A stretch of DNA of 64,000 nt from Crotophaga sulcirostris (Eukaryota; Chordata; Aves; Cuculiformes; Crotophagidae). Where the stretch lies: NCBI GenBank assembly GCA_013397455.1, contig VYZB01000057.1, positions 1,079,401 to 1,143,400 on the forward strand, read 5' to 3'. Made by a program: the position numbers and the translations under genes. Below the pieces are notes generated by a model that was given only the letters and a program-made list of their open reading frames with translations, was not told where the DNA came from and did not search any database. This document shows positions 13,522 to 26,043 of this stretch, one piece after another. Within the stretch, counting starts at the first letter, position 1; the number at the start of each line of letters is the position of its first letter.

Positions 13522-14591
13522 ACCACCCACTTAAATTGTTCTGCAGGATAAAGTTAAACATTTTGAAGGTTTCTTTTGCTCCTCTTTGCAATTTATGCAC
13601 TATTCTAACTCTGTCGTTGCTCAGCTACCTCAGTTACAGCTCTTCCTCAGCCCTGGTCTCAGGTCTAAGGCCTACCTTTCTCCTCTTCTGCTTTCAGATC
13701 CTCATAGTTCGGGTTAATTCCCTGGATCTTCAGGGCTTTCCTAGCCTAAGATAAGAAGATTTGTAGTTAATTAATACATCACCCCAACTGTATTTAAGTG
13801 CAGTAAGGCAGTGTGAAGATTCGGGTTTTATAAATTATATCAATAATGACTGTTGACCCAAATCTCTGTTCTAAGATTTTTAGATCTGTCTGGACTATTC
13901 AAAGCTCTATATTAAATAGCAGTCTTTCCAATGTGTTTCATACTGTAAGTATCTGTGCCCATATTATCAAATTTCAGATCTTTGGTCTGCCTGCACAACA
14001 GCTAGAGGATGGTGACTGCAGCACAGTGATATGCCTGAGTTAGCTTTAATCTAGGTAATTTAGATAACAATAGCAAATGTGAGAACACGGGCTTCAACAC
14101 CTGAAGGTAAAAGCCCACCAGGAATTCCTTTCTATTTACTCAATGGACTGATTCTTGCGCTGTATCTTTAGGGCAATTATAGCCCAAACTAGATAGATTA
14201 AAGCCAGAGAAGGTAGCTCCATGGATTATACCTTAGAATTACAAAGCAGGCATAGCCTTGGAGAGAGAATTATATATTGTTATTATATCAAAGTCATAGT
14301 CAATAAACATGCATGTTTCATTATGACCGTAAAAAGCAAAGTAATTGTACAAAACAGGAAATGTATTCAAGGACGCCAAGCATGTGCATCTAAGGTCACA
14401 AAAAACTACATTAAATTACATTGTATTGTTTGAGAAATAGTATGTGGTCATTGAATTAATGACTATTGTAATGAATCTCTATAAAGAGACAGAATTAAGA
14501 CCACTCATGCAGGATTCACTTTGGCATTTCCTGACAAGGTTTTTTAACCATATAACTTCAACATTCCCTGATGGTAGAGGCTAGGGGGATC
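13522..14591. other. Non-coding DNA, no gene recognised
   Basis: There is a modestly pyrimidine-rich stretch at 13560-13750 followed by AT-rich sequence. Three short plus-strand frames (13536, 13846, 14221) of 65-72 codons have no recognisable domain. No repeat family is recognised. Confidence 0.5.
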
Positions 14592-14690
14592 TTTCCCTTT
14601 TCCTTTTCCTTTTCCTTTTCCTTTTCCTTTTCCTTTTCCTTTTCCTTTTCCTTTTCCTTTTCCTTTTCCTTTTCCTTTTCCTTTTCCTTT
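14592..14690 (+). repeat. (TTTTCC)n hexanucleotide microsatellite
   Basis: A nearly perfect array of the 6-base unit TTTTCC continues for about 99 bases and runs straight into an assembly gap, so its true length is unknown. The Phe-Ser and Lys-Glu repeat peptides it would encode in frame are artefacts of the array. Confidence 0.97.
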
Positions 14691-14795
14691 NNNNNNNNNN
14701 NNNNNNNNNNNNNNNNNNNNNNNNNNNNNNNNNNNNNNNNNNNNNNNNNNNNNNNNNNNNNNNNNNNNNNNNNNNNNNNNNNNNNNNNNNNNNNN
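14691..14795. other. Assembly gap (105 N)
   Basis: This is a run of N. It is bounded on the left by the (TTTTCC)n array and on the right by an 11-base T run (14796-14806), so the missing sequence is probably more pyrimidine-rich repeat. Confidence 1.
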
Positions 14796-14806
14796 TTTTT
14801 TTTTTT

Positions 14807-15297
14807 CAGAACATTCAGGGCTTCATACCACAAGAAGTCAGGTTTTATCCTCGCACACACAGTGAAGTTTGGATTTACATTGTTTCAGCGCTCACTAACA
14901 AAGGAAGTCAGAGTAACATGAAGAACAATATTGTCTGTTACACTAATAAAGCAAGTGGGATTTTTGCTTCATGGTAACAGTACCTGGTATTTTCTACACA
15001 CTACATAAAAAATAAACCTTTCAAAGAGACTGAATATTTATTTTAAAATATAGGACACAAGCTACCTGTGGTTATATTGGCAAGGTATTATTTGTTTCCC
15101 TATTCACACACTTACAACGACAATCATTGACAGCTCAGTTTCTGCCATTTTAGGGTTTGATTCTGCAATGTTGGACATTTCTGTCATCACAGCAATGAAA
15201 ATAAAAGGAAATTTACAAAAGTATGAATTAAAATGATTAATAAACATTTCCAGTAAAGCAAAATTGTTAATAAATGTAAACTTCAAACAGTTTGCAG
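14807..15297. other. Non-coding AT-rich DNA, nothing recognised
   Basis: This short unique stretch lies between the gap and the next CR1. No gene or repeat is recognised. Confidence 0.55.
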
Positions 15298-15542
15298 AGT
15301 CATAGAATCACAGAATGATAGCATCGTGCAATGATTTGGCTTGGAAGTGACCTTTAAAGGCCATCTAGTCCATCCACACCTGAAGTGAGCAGGGATATCT
15401 TCAACCATATCGGATTTCTTAGAGCTTCATCTAACCTGACCTTGAATATTTCCAGGAATGGGGCATCTACCACCTCTCTGGGCAACATATTGCAGTCTTC
15501 CACCACTCTCATTGTAAAAAAATTCCAGATGTACTTCTCCAC
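15298..15542 (-). mobile_element. CR1 LINE 3' fragment, antisense
   Basis: It begins with the reversed CR1 terminus ('catagaatcacagaatga'), then 'ggaagtgacctttaaaggcc', then the end of ORF2. On the minus strand the last codons of ORF2 read as an LPREVVDAP segment followed by FKVRLDEAL, the typical end of CR1 ORF2. The copy is truncated after roughly 245 bases. The subfamily differs from the copy at 12879 in its 3' UTR. Confidence 0.9.
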
Positions 15543-18282
15543 AATTTAGTGATAGAGTCTGTCAAGTAGTTTCTCAGGCCTATCTTTTCCCTTTTTTTCA
15601 AGTTGTGTTCACAAAACTTTGTTTAACAAACGAAGGTCATGAAATATTAGGAAAGAACATTATCTCACCCTCATTAAGTGAAACAGACATTTCTCAAACC
15701 ATATTCTAGCCCTTGAACCTAGTGTTACCTGGGGAATTTGATGCACTTTGAATACTTCCAAATTTTACTGAGGCTGATTATCTGCTATTATAGAAAATCT
15801 TTTAAGAATTTCTTCCAATCTCAAATCTTGAGCCTCTGTTCGCATCTCTACTGAGCTCCTGAGTGCATTCAACTCTGATTAAAGTTGCCGAATCATAGCT
15901 TGAGCTGTTTCATATTTTAACCCCATTAAACAACAGTATATGAAGAAAAGGATATGCAACAACACCAGTGTTGTCACAAACCAGCAACGAAAAACTTCAT
16001 CTCTACTGAGAAGAGACAATTCCAGGGAACATTCTCAGCTATTATTTAAACAAATTTCTGATAAAACAGGGAACAAATATGCAACAATACAAAGATTGCC
16101 TGTGTTCACCAAAAATCAGGTTTCCAGTTAGGTTATCAATTCATTTCTCCTGCACTTCTGAATAGCTATTACATTGCAATAATTTTCAAATGCTGTTCAA
16201 CTGGACTGTTTCAAGCATTCTTAGAAACACAAAATTGAGTTACTAGTTCCTCTTTCTGATCCCCCTAAACACTCAGTCTTAATCTTACAGTCTGTCATAT
16301 TGACTGAATCCAGAATATACGGATAAAATATTTAATCTGTTTCAAAACACATTAATACAAAATTAACATTTCTGTAGTGAGAGATGGACAACCCAAACTT
16401 CCTTCTATGAAGAAAAGATGAGCACAATTGTGCATAGCTAGAGGGTGGCTACACACTAAATGAGCCTAGTATGTACCTTTGCCAGAGTGACATACTGGGA
16501 AGAAGCTTTCAGTATTTTTAGGGAATGTGTTCCTGGCTCTGTTAATCTGTAATGGTATTGACCGGGTATTTTGGGCGCTTTGGTGCTAGACCTTCATTCA
16601 AAGGCCATAAATAAGGGTGACAGCAGGCACTGATTAGGAAAAAAAGAGGAACATGATCAGAGTTGCTCCAGCAACATCACTGGATTATGAATACTGCGGC
16701 ACCAAGTGGAGGAATGTTCTCACTCTTCACATATCTACATTCCTAGAGATAAGTATTTTGAACCTGTTGTAAGAAAGGCAGATGGTAGAGGACCTGGTTG
16801 ATGGTGTGATTTGACTTTTATAAAAATTTTGGTGGTTTTTTACAAGTTTATCTTCGACAAGCAATTAAATTAGATTGTGCACCACATAGCATTTACTAAA
16901 AGGACTTTGATCCCTGGAATATAAAGCTATTTAGTTTTGTGCTGCTATATGAAGGCTTTCCACAAAGAACCATACATACCTTTTACTGGTCAGCTATAGA
17001 AATCCATAGGGGTTTGAATACCCTACAGGATATTTTCTACACCCACAATTACACATGCTCCCCACATATTCCAGTGGATTGCTTTCTTTATGCTCAATAT
17101 AGCATTCACTGCAGTGATTCATAAATACTTTAATGCAGTTAATGTATTTAGTTTTATCTGTTGTCCCTGCAGTAAATCTGAAGGAGTCTGCAAGGGGAGG
17201 AAGGAATGTAAAAGAAAATATTTTATAATTAATATTATTTCAAAATAAGATATTTTCTAATTAAAATAAAAATAATAATTTATTGTTAATGGGGGGTGGT
17301 TTGGAGGTTTTTTTTCAGCCTACTAATCACAGAAACATATGGGCAGGAGTAACAGCTCCCTTCTTGACTGGATGAGCATTCAAAACAGACAAGGAAATTT
17401 GGGGCTGACTCTCTTCTCTCTCTGCCTCTCACCTACAATGGTTGTTTTAATTCTTTTGTCCTCTGAGAAGACATTTTCCTTTCATTTCATATTTAGTTTT
17501 CTATAGCTTTTTCATTTTAATTTGCTTGTGAATAATACCAGTCAGAAATCTGTTTATGCAGACACTTTCATAATTTGAACAAGACAAACAGTTTTTATTA
17601 AGTGAATCGGTGATACCTACGTATTTAACTGTAGGTGCCTTGTGTATGCATACCAACATGTGTGAACATGTATAGTGCTGTGAATGTTTCAATTCATCAA
17701 ATTTGGTCAGAAATATGGTTTTTTCTCACAAATATATATTCAATTTTTAATTTTAAAATGTGAAATTCAACAAAATATCATCTTCTGCTTTTTCTTTAGG
17801 AGATCTATATGGCTGAAATGGGATAATTTCAGAGGATCTAAGATACTTTTCCATATATCACCCAGCAAAGTTCCCAGTCCAGTTCATATTCAAAATTTAA
17901 AATATTGTACTGTTATTATGCAGATGTGAGTTTGTAGACTAGGATTACATAAAATTAATACTTCTTAGGTATTCATGGAAACTGTGAATTCAGATATTAA
18001 CTTCTCTCAAGCATCCTATGGTCTAAATTTCTTAAAATATCAGTTCTGACTTTTAGTCACAGTGAGATGCAGATTCCTAAAATTCACTTTTTCTCAAATT
18101 CAAATACTTAGCGTTATTACAAAAAGTCTGACTAAACATTTAGGTAGACTGGTCCCTTTAATTTTTGCATTAAAAACTTGCTTAGGTGCTGATAGCATAC
18201 CCAGAGACTCATGTTGTTGAACAATGTTGCTCAGATCCTGACTTGAGGTAAGATTTTGAAGGATTCACGGATAAGTTTCCTT

Positions 18283-18322
18283 GTCCTGTAGATATGCCGA
18301 AAGTCCTATAGATATGCTGAAA
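18283..18322 (+). repeat. 20-bp tandem duplication (two copies)
   Basis: Two adjacent 20-base copies begin GTCCTGTAGATATG and GTCCTATAGATATG. They differ by two transitions, at unit positions 6 and 16. It looks like a simple local duplication that has aged slightly. Confidence 0.95.
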
Positions 18323-19467
18323 GTACACTTAATGTACAACCATAGTGTTTGAGCCAATGACTCTCTAATGCAAAATTCTTCTGTGGTAGTGAGAACAAGA
18401 TCTGGATTCAGGCAATATTCTCTTGCAGTCACAGCATTAGTGCTCTTGCTAACACACTCTCTGACTGTGAATCTTACATCCTTTACAAGGTGGCTGACAT
18501 AAACAAAAGAGACAAGCAGTGTATCACAGTCCTAAAAATAATTTAATTTGGTGTTTAGCATATTCATCTGCAGAACTTAAAGATGCCATCCAAAATCCCT
18601 CAGACTGAAGAGCAATTAGACCACAGCTCTCTCAAATTTTTAGGCCAACAATCTAGACACTACATTAGTATGCAAGAGGAAGGCAGAACTTCCTTCTTGG
18701 CTTTATTTGAAGACATAAACAGCAGTCTGTCTGTAAAAGAAAGAGAAAAATTAGTGCCCAAGTCCATGAAACCTACTAATAAACACAGTTTATACAAGTA
18801 TCTATCACAGAGACACACCAAAGGCTGAGAAAAAGAAAACTTCTTAGTCATACCCTTTTCATAAGTGATTCTTATAACCTAGTCATCTCATTAACTGTCC
18901 ACCTGCTAAGAACACTGTTGTCATAAATTCCCAGGCACTGAGCATTCCCTATGTACTCTGCAGTGGATTTGCCAACCTAATTTACGCTTCTGAATTTAAC
19001 TTCCCTTACTTGGTCTTACAAGTTTTGAGCACCATGGTAATGCCAAACTGCTTTTCCAGTTTCACACTATGATGTAAAGAGTATTGAAATAATCTTCTGT
19101 TGACAGTTGATAACAGCACATATTTCAGCACAGCACGATTATTTTTTTATTTCAGCAGATTTTGTACCAAAGTAACTTGCTTTTTTTTTCATCATTTACC
19201 TTTATCTTTGTATCTCTTACAATTGGAAAAAGCATGATTAGCATCAGGAAGTAATTCTGAAATTTTCTCTGGTTCACTGCGGAAAAAACAATATGTTTCC
19301 TTTCTCTTATTCTGTTTATCTCCCACTGGGCTTTGCAGTGATAATGGTTTTGCTTGGTAGTGCTTAAAAAACTACAAAGACAGCAATATATGCATCAGAC
19401 ATTTTTAAAAGGTCAAAGCATTTTCTTTAGCAAATGAAAAAAGAAAGGGAAGAAAACCCCAAACGTC

Positions 19468-19490
19468 AAAGAGAGAAAGAGAGAGAGAAA
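19468..19490 (+). repeat. Short GA-rich microsatellite
   Basis: An interrupted (GA)n run, 'gagagaaagagagagag', lies in purine-rich sequence. Confidence 0.8.
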
Positions 19491-21777
19491 CAATTAGGCA
19501 GACTATGATTTAACAGGAAAGGTTGCCAGACCAGATAATATTCTTATGAGATTCAGTAGATCGATCTGAATTCCTTCTGAAAACATGATGTTGTTTCAAA
19601 CATACTCTCTACTAGGTAAATGCTTGGCTTCACTAAGCCTGGTAAAGGTGTGGGGAAAGGGTGGTGGAAAGAACCTCCATTCTCCATTTCCAAAGTTTTT
19701 CAGAACACTTTTTTTTCCCCAAGTCTTTCCATACTATGGCACTGGTTGTTACTAAGAGATTATTGTCAGAACCACCTATTTTACTATTTCTAATCTTACA
19801 GCTCTTTTGTTAAAATTAAGAGATTTAATTGTAAGAATGGAAGACTAAAAGAAGAAGTTAGGTTTTTTATCTTTGCCAACTATGTTGTAAAAGACTCAGA
19901 AAAAATAGATTAAAATTTATCAAGATTATTTCTTGCATTTATTACATGCTGTTTGAATATGAAAACCTACCAAGAAATCATGAAAACCTAAAAAATAAAC
20001 CCCTAAAAGAAGTCTAGAGCATTTTAAGTACAACATCTTCTCAGTCTAATGTGTTCAACCTTGTCAATTCCAGAAGAACATGTTAGGTCTCATTGGGAAG
20101 CTGAGAAAGTCATTTTTTCAAGATAATATATTTCTTGGAGCCTTGAAATTTTAAGCTTTAAATTGTTCATTGTTATGTAAAGAGAAAGCTGTAGCTGTTT
20201 CAAGAATGACTCTTACCTGCCTGAGATTTAATGAAAGGAGAAATGACTCACTTGCAGAGAGGAGGAAACATTACAGTGTCAAGTTGTTATCATCTTTTCA
20301 ACATCGTTTATTTTGATCTGAGACTTTGAACAGTAAGTCATTGCAGAAATGAATAAATGGGTGGGAGGCCAGGTGAACTGTTCAAAAGTGCAGGAGAAAG
20401 TTACTTGAGAATCTTACATTTATTGCATCAAGACAAATAAAGACTACCTAATAAATCAGTGGTCAATTTGTAGAAGGATTTTTTTTAAGGCTCAATTTAT
20501 AATGTTTGTTTTCTGACTGAAACGAGGCACATATTGTTCTCATTCTAAAAATATTTTTTCTTGTTAAAAATTGATGCATAAATTTCACTGAGATTAAAAT
20601 TGAAAGAAGGAACCTTCCTGACTGAAAAAAATAGCATTATCTTACTGAGGAACACCATTTTCTCTGCAGCAGATCACAGAAGCATAGAATTTGACTGGGC
20701 TTTCATTTGTGTGTTTTTCCCAGGAAAGCTTGATTTCTCATTACTACCTGGAAAGCTGAATTCATCTTGCTAAATGTACTAGTGTTCCATAAAATTTTCC
20801 GTATATACACAGAAATTTATTTTAAAAAGTTAGATTCATTATCAGTATGCACAAATTACAGAGGAATCACTGGCATTGCTTGGTTGTTACAGAATGGGAG
20901 GAAGGAATAGATTTGTCTTTTGTGTGTGCCAAAAATTTGCATGGAATAACTTGTTTGCAAAGGAGGCCAAACTACATCAGCACTTGTGACAATGCAGCCT
21001 AAACTCTTTCCGTAAGGCAGGACAGTCAGCTTTTACAGACACACACTATACAACACTAGATAATGTGCTTAAACTGCGAAGGTTTGTAAAAAAAATATAT
21101 TGCTGAAAAGTATTGTTGTTTATTGTGCACTTACACTTTCATGGAAAAAAACTAGGGAAATTCATGTCCTTACTTTAAATAGTGTTTCTGTGATGAGATT
21201 GAGAAGTACTCAGCCGCTTCTGAGAGCTCAAATCACCAGTGTAGTTGATTTGCCAGATCTGCAGAATATCTTGTGGTAAAAATTCTTAATGCCGATCTTT
21301 CAACAAAATCTAGGTCAATTTCAAACAAGCAAATCTTAAGAGAAATGAACCCAATTAATGTTGTTAACAATTACTGTTCTCTATAATGTCAGAAATATAT
21401 AAGAAGCTCTTGAAAAGTGATTTTTATCTTGAAAGTTAAGGATCTCTTCTTCGCCAGTGAGATGCCAACTAAAACTCATGGGCATACTTTTGAAAGATAC
21501 AGTTTCTACACAATGGGAAGAGATTAACCAAAACCAGCATTGTACTCTATTGGATGTTGGTTTTCACACAAAATGTAACATTATCCAGAAAAAAGAATGA
21601 AATGCATTTTAGAAACTTCAACACATAGTATTATATTAAATTCATTTTTATAAAACTGCCTCTCTCTCCTTTCTAAACTATTTATTTAATCACTTTTGCT
21701 TAATCCCTCTGTTTAATTATCTGATTTGAGCACTTCCGATATTGCCATGGTTGTGAAGCTGTTAGCAGGTTAGATAG

Positions 21778-21786
21778 TATAAAAGG
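21778..21786 (+). promoter_or_regulatory. TATA-like sequence TATAAAAGG
   Basis: A consensus-quality TATA box is followed by a locally GC-richer stretch containing 'gggcccaccggac'. An AATAAA hexamer occurs about 500 bases downstream at 22275-22280. The spacing could fit an LTR promoter and polyadenylation signal, but neither LTR ends nor a known family are recognised, and such motifs occur by chance in AT-rich DNA. Confidence 0.25.
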
Positions 21787-21968
21787 TAGCAAGCAATTTC
21801 TGACATGGAGCAATCTAGCAGGAGTAGAGTCCAGTGCAACCAAGGGCCCACCGGACTACAACACCAGTGCAGGTCATTTCGATTCTTATTGTGAATATTT
21901 TCTGCTTTTTACTGTTTCAGTAGTCACTGAATTTTATCTGGGTTGTTCCTCCTTGATCATCTTTGCTC

Positions 21969-22056
21969 TGTTTTTTGGTTTTGTTTTTTTGTTTGGTTGG
22001 TTTGGTTTCGGTTTGGGGTTTTTTGTTTGTTTTTCTTTTTTTGTTTGTTTGTTTTC
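21969..22056 (+). repeat. T/G-rich low-complexity tract
   Basis: Consists mainly of TTTG, TTGG and TTT units such as 'gtttggttggtttggtttc' and 'gtttgtttgttttctg'. The open frames across it are compositional artefacts. Confidence 0.9.
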
Positions 22057-22280
22057 TGTCATCAAAAGCACATGCATGCACAAACCCATTACAAAAGGGA
22101 TTGTCATCACAGTTGGGATTTCTTACCCAATTCAGTGAGGCCAGTTCTCCTAAGTTAGATAAGTTTTATTCATTAGTGTTCTTACTGGTCTCATTCATGC
22201 ATGCATTTTTAATGTGAGGTCTAAAATTGATATGTACATCGGGAAGGGGTAATGGTTCCATTTTTTTTGATACTAATAAA

Positions 22281-24689
22281 GCAGATGTCTACTGATGCAG
22301 TAAATGTGCAGTATTAAAGATATTTTGTGAAAGAAATGTATGTGACGTTTTTGACCTACTGTACTCAAGGTCTATTGTTAGACAAAATTTCTTTCTCTTT
22401 ACTATAAAAGGAAACTGGGAAAAAAGCCTGTCATTTTGGTCTTCATTATTTCCAACTGTTTAAACAAGTCCAGTCACATAACAAGAATGTAAATCTTGGG
22501 AAAAGACTGAAATGGTAGTAATTAATGAGTTTGAAGTTTCTTTCGCTCAGAAAAAAATGCAGTCGTGAGTAGGGAGTGTATTCCCTTACACTGCTTGCTT
22601 GAATAGTAGTATTTTAAATATTTTACATATATTTGACCTTTTGATTTTCGTTTTTAAGCAAACAAACAAAAAAAAAGCAAGTAGCTTATTTTGTTTACAT
22701 TAATAATGCACAGGAGACTCTTGGCAGAGAAGCTGGCAGTCATGGGTGACATACGAACCAAATTAAAGGCCAATATTGAATCAATCCATTTGCTAAGCCA
22801 ACTGGTAAAAATAGTGAGAAGGAGAGCAGAGAGCAGAAATTGCTAGTGAAAGTAGACATTCATAATCTATTTACATGACTATATTAGAAAGTTTTAAAAT
22901 ATTTGTGAATACATATGAGTGAAAAAATGCAGTGTGTTGAGTCAAAAGGCAGAGTCTGATGTTGATGTAATTTTTCTATTCCCTGGAAATAGTTCACAAA
23001 AGAATCAAAAGAAATAACAGAATTTACAACTTAACTACAAAGTACTCTTTGTATTTTGGTGTTGCAATGAATTTCAAGCACTGCAGCAAGCCTCACAGTG
23101 AAAGTTATCATTTCTTCTTACAAACTTTTAAATACTATATTCTCAGCTGTTGGGATAAAAAAAATATCTTGCATTTCTAATCTTAATATTTTATATCTAA
23201 ACCCACATTGATTCCCCTAAAACCACTTAAATTAATAACAAAGAATATCCTCTATCATCTTTTACCATTGCAGTGCATGTCAGCTTTAAACATCCACTCC
23301 TGTAACAGAGCTTTTAGAACAAAATTTGGAAATATGAAGGAAAAAAATGTAAAATATAATCCTAGACAAAGCACTTTTTTTTTTTATGGAGCCACTGTCT
23401 TTCTTTGTCTAAAAAAAAAAAAAGATGATAGAAGCAACCACTGATAGTGACTGATCATGAAAAGAAACCCCAGGAGCATAGACACACTATAAAAAGATCT
23501 AGGAGGAAGTCATTATGCTGTTGAGGGAATAAGAAATTTAAGTCAGAGAGTTGTGAAATGTTCTCATTATAGGTCATCTCAGTAATTATCTGACATCTAC
23601 AGATGGAGTCACTTCTTAATCAAAAGAATGAATCATTACTGATATTGATTCAGACCAAGATGTTTGAAATAATGAGTCCAGTAACTCAAGTATAAATTTA
23701 GAGGTAATTTCAGCAACTTCTCTGCTAAAGTTTCAGACTAAATAATAATGAAATATCTTATTACGTTGCATGATAATGATAGGAAAATGGCCAGAAGAGA
23801 CTGAACTAAATTGTCCCATCATAATCTGCATGTTACGATTTAAACAAAAGAAAGAAAAAAGAGGTCATTGATGTTTACTCTAACATGGACACTACAGCCT
23901 AATTAGTACCTACCAGAAGAGAAGATTGCTTTTTCTTGAGTACAATATCTGCAGCTAGCACTGCCATTAGATTTAAGAATCTCTAAATATTTACTTTATT
24001 TTTTTTTCCAACTGTTCATAATTTGACTGTGAGAATCACTGTGGATAACATGCAATGTCTCAAAATAGGAACAACTATAAAAAGAATTTAAGTAAGTTTT
24101 ACAAGTACACTTAGACAAATATCTAGAATAAAAGTCAAAAAAATAGAAAGAGGGAGCTGCATGTGTAGACAGGTATACATTTTTAGATAAACACTTTTCT
24201 TCCAAAATTTGGTTCCTTAGGAGATGTTGATTTGTTACAATCTGAGTAGCAACACCAAAGCCATTGCTGAATGGACAGGCAGGGAGAAACAGTCTCTTGT
24301 CCTTAGAGGTAGTTTCTTCAGGGCAGGTTTTCATTCTGTTTAGAGATTGCGGGCCGTTCCCCATCATGTTACTGTCTTGAGAATACACAGAAATCTCTTT
24401 CTTGCCTATCTGACATGTTTCATGAACTAAGAACAGACATTGACTAAAATTCACCCTGATATGTGCGACCTTCCAAAACCTGGAAGGGAGATAGGCAGTA
24501 GGTCATCACATCTAGTCTCTCACTAGCAGTGGGTGTCTCTCATTGTCAGTCATCATAGCCAACACATTTCTTTCCCATGTGAATTCTTGTTATGAGTCCT
24601 CATATGACTATGAAATACAATGTATATGAGAAATGCTTCCCAAAGCACATAGAAATCTCCTTGTGAGTAGTTTCAAGTGTAATTAAGAC
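22281..24689. other. Unique AT-rich DNA, no gene recognised
   Basis: The stretch contains an A/T-run pair with 8-base inverted arms (23364-23423). It also holds a 152-codon open frame on the minus strand (23996-24454). That frame has no recognisable domain or signal sequence and its composition follows the background, so I do not call it a gene. Confidence 0.5.
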
Positions 24690-24909
24690 ATGGGGACGTT
24701 CAAATTAGATATCACGAAAAAATTCTTCACTGAAAGGTTTATCAGGCACTGGAACGGGCTGCTCAAGGAAGTGGCTGAGTCACCATCCCTGGAGGTTTTT
24801 AAGAGATAGGTGGATGAAGTGCTCAGGGATAGGGTTTAGTAGCGGACTGATATGGCTGGATTCCGTGATTTCAAAGGTCTTTCCCAACCAAGCGATTCTA
24901 TGATTCTGT
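24690..24909 (+). mobile_element. CR1 LINE 3' end, sense
   Basis: The copy shows the ORF2 end and 3' UTR of CR1 in sense orientation: 'ttcttcactgaaaggttt', 'cactggaacgggctgctc', 'ccatccctggaggttttta', then 'caaaggtctttcccaacc', ending 'gattctatgattctgt'. The octamer tail is well preserved. It is 5'-truncated to about 220 bases. Confidence 0.93.
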
Positions 24910-25064
24910 AACTACTTTTCTATATCTCTTTTATTCTATCATGTGTCAACGGATGTACCACATATTTTTTAATCTACACTTCTTTGTTACTAGCACTTCT
25001 TTAGTACTTAAACTGACCACAGGCAGATTTCATTCTAGGACTGAATTCTCTCTGATACAGTTTC

Positions 25065-26043
25065 AGCCTGTTCCAGTGCCTGATAACTCTTTCAGTGAAG
25101 AAATTTTTCCTAATGTGTAATCTGAACCTCCCCTGGTGCAACTTCAGGTCATTACCTCTCATCACCTGTCACTTGGGAGAACAGACCAACACTGACCTTG
25201 CTACAATCTCCTTTCAGGTAGTTGTGGACAGTGATAAGGTCTCCCCTCAACCTGCTTTTTTCTAGGTTAAACAACCCCAGTTCCCTCAGCCGTTCATCAT
25301 AAGACTTGCTCTCCAGACCCTTCAGCAACTTTGTTTTCCTTTACTGTATGCTCTTACATCTCAATGTCTTTCTTGTAGTGAGGGCCCCAGAACTGAACAC
25401 AGTACTCAAGGTATGGCCTCACCAGTGCTGAGTACAGGGGCACAATCATTGCCCTGCTCCTGCTGGCCACGCTGTGTCTGATACAGGCCAAGATGCCATT
25501 GGCCTTCTTGGCCACTTGGGCCACTGCTGGCTCATTATTCAGCAGGTTGTCAAGCAACACCCCTAGGTCCTTCTCTGCCAGGCAGCTTTCTAACCACTTT
25601 TCCCCAAGCCTGTAATGCTGCATGGAGTTGTTTTGTCCCAAGTACAAGACCCAGCATTTGGCCTTGTTGAGCATCCCGTTGGTCTCAAGCCATTGATCCA
25701 GTCTGTCCAGATCTCTGTGTAGAGCCTCCCTTCCTTCAAGCAGATCAACACTTCCGCCCAGCTTAGTGTCATCTGCAAAATTTCTAAGGGTGCACTCAAT
25801 CCTTTAGTCCAGATCAATGATGAAGATATTGAACAGGACTGGACCCATCACTGAGCCCTGGAGAACACCACTTGTGATTGGCCTTCAGCTGGATTTAACT
25901 CCATTTACCACAACTCTTCGGGTCCAGCCATCCAGTCAGTGTTTTACCCAGCTGAGGGTAATTTAAAGCCTGTGTTCAGGCCAATGGCTCCTGTTTCTCA
26001 AGCAGAATACTGTGAGAAACTGTGTCAAAGGCTTCACTAAAGC
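25065..26043 (-). mobile_element. CR1 LINE, internal ORF2 part lacking the 3' tail, antisense
   Basis: About 980 bases of CR1 in reverse, covering the second half of the reverse-transcriptase ORF from just after motif A (near 26040) to the ORF2 C-terminal segment ('ataactctttcagtgaag', near 25080). The last part expected for a CR1, the 3' UTR with the ATTCTRTG octamers, is missing. CR1 copies normally start from the 3' end, so this indicates a secondary deletion or break. It faces the sense CR1 at 24690-24909, with about 155 bases between them. Confidence 0.93.
25354..25817 (-). pseudogene. CR1 ORF2 reverse-transcriptase remnant (FADD box retained)
   Basis: Two overlapping minus-strand frames together cover part of CR1 reverse transcriptase. 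The upstream one (25590-25817) carries the palm motif FADD encoded near 25765-25780, with the two Asp codons at 25768-25773, then a [16 protein letters not shown] stretch. The reading then shifts to the frame at 25354-25674, with [37 protein letters not shown] and [12 protein letters not shown]. The catalytic Asp pair is intact, but the frameshift and the loss of both ends make this a dead copy. Motif assignments follow the known order in CR1 and related LINE reverse transcriptases. Confidence 0.9.

Larger units (their letters stand above)
15543..21699. other. Unique AT-rich DNA, no gene recognised
   Basis: About 6 kb without a recognisable transposon or gene. It holds a 20-base tandem duplication (18283-18322) and a short GA-rich tract (19468-19490). 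Plus-strand frames such as 18583-18828 (81 codons) show no known domain. Confidence 0.55.

Noticed and set aside
14558..14921. Frames encoding Phe-Ser or Lys-Glu repeats
   Set aside because: These are translations of the (TTTTCC)n array and the adjoining gap, not a protein.
20672..20700. 'cacagaagcatagaattt' resembling a reversed CR1 tail
   Set aside because: No CR1 3' UTR follows it; too short to support.
21943..22217. Three overlapping hydrophobic frames of 61-84 codons
   Set aside because: They arise from the T/G-rich tract, which encodes Phe, Leu, Val and Cys in every frame.
23996..24454. 152-codon open frame on the minus strand
   Set aside because: No recognisable domain, signal or splice context, and no repeat homology; composition follows the AT-rich background. 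A search with conservation data would be needed to revive it.
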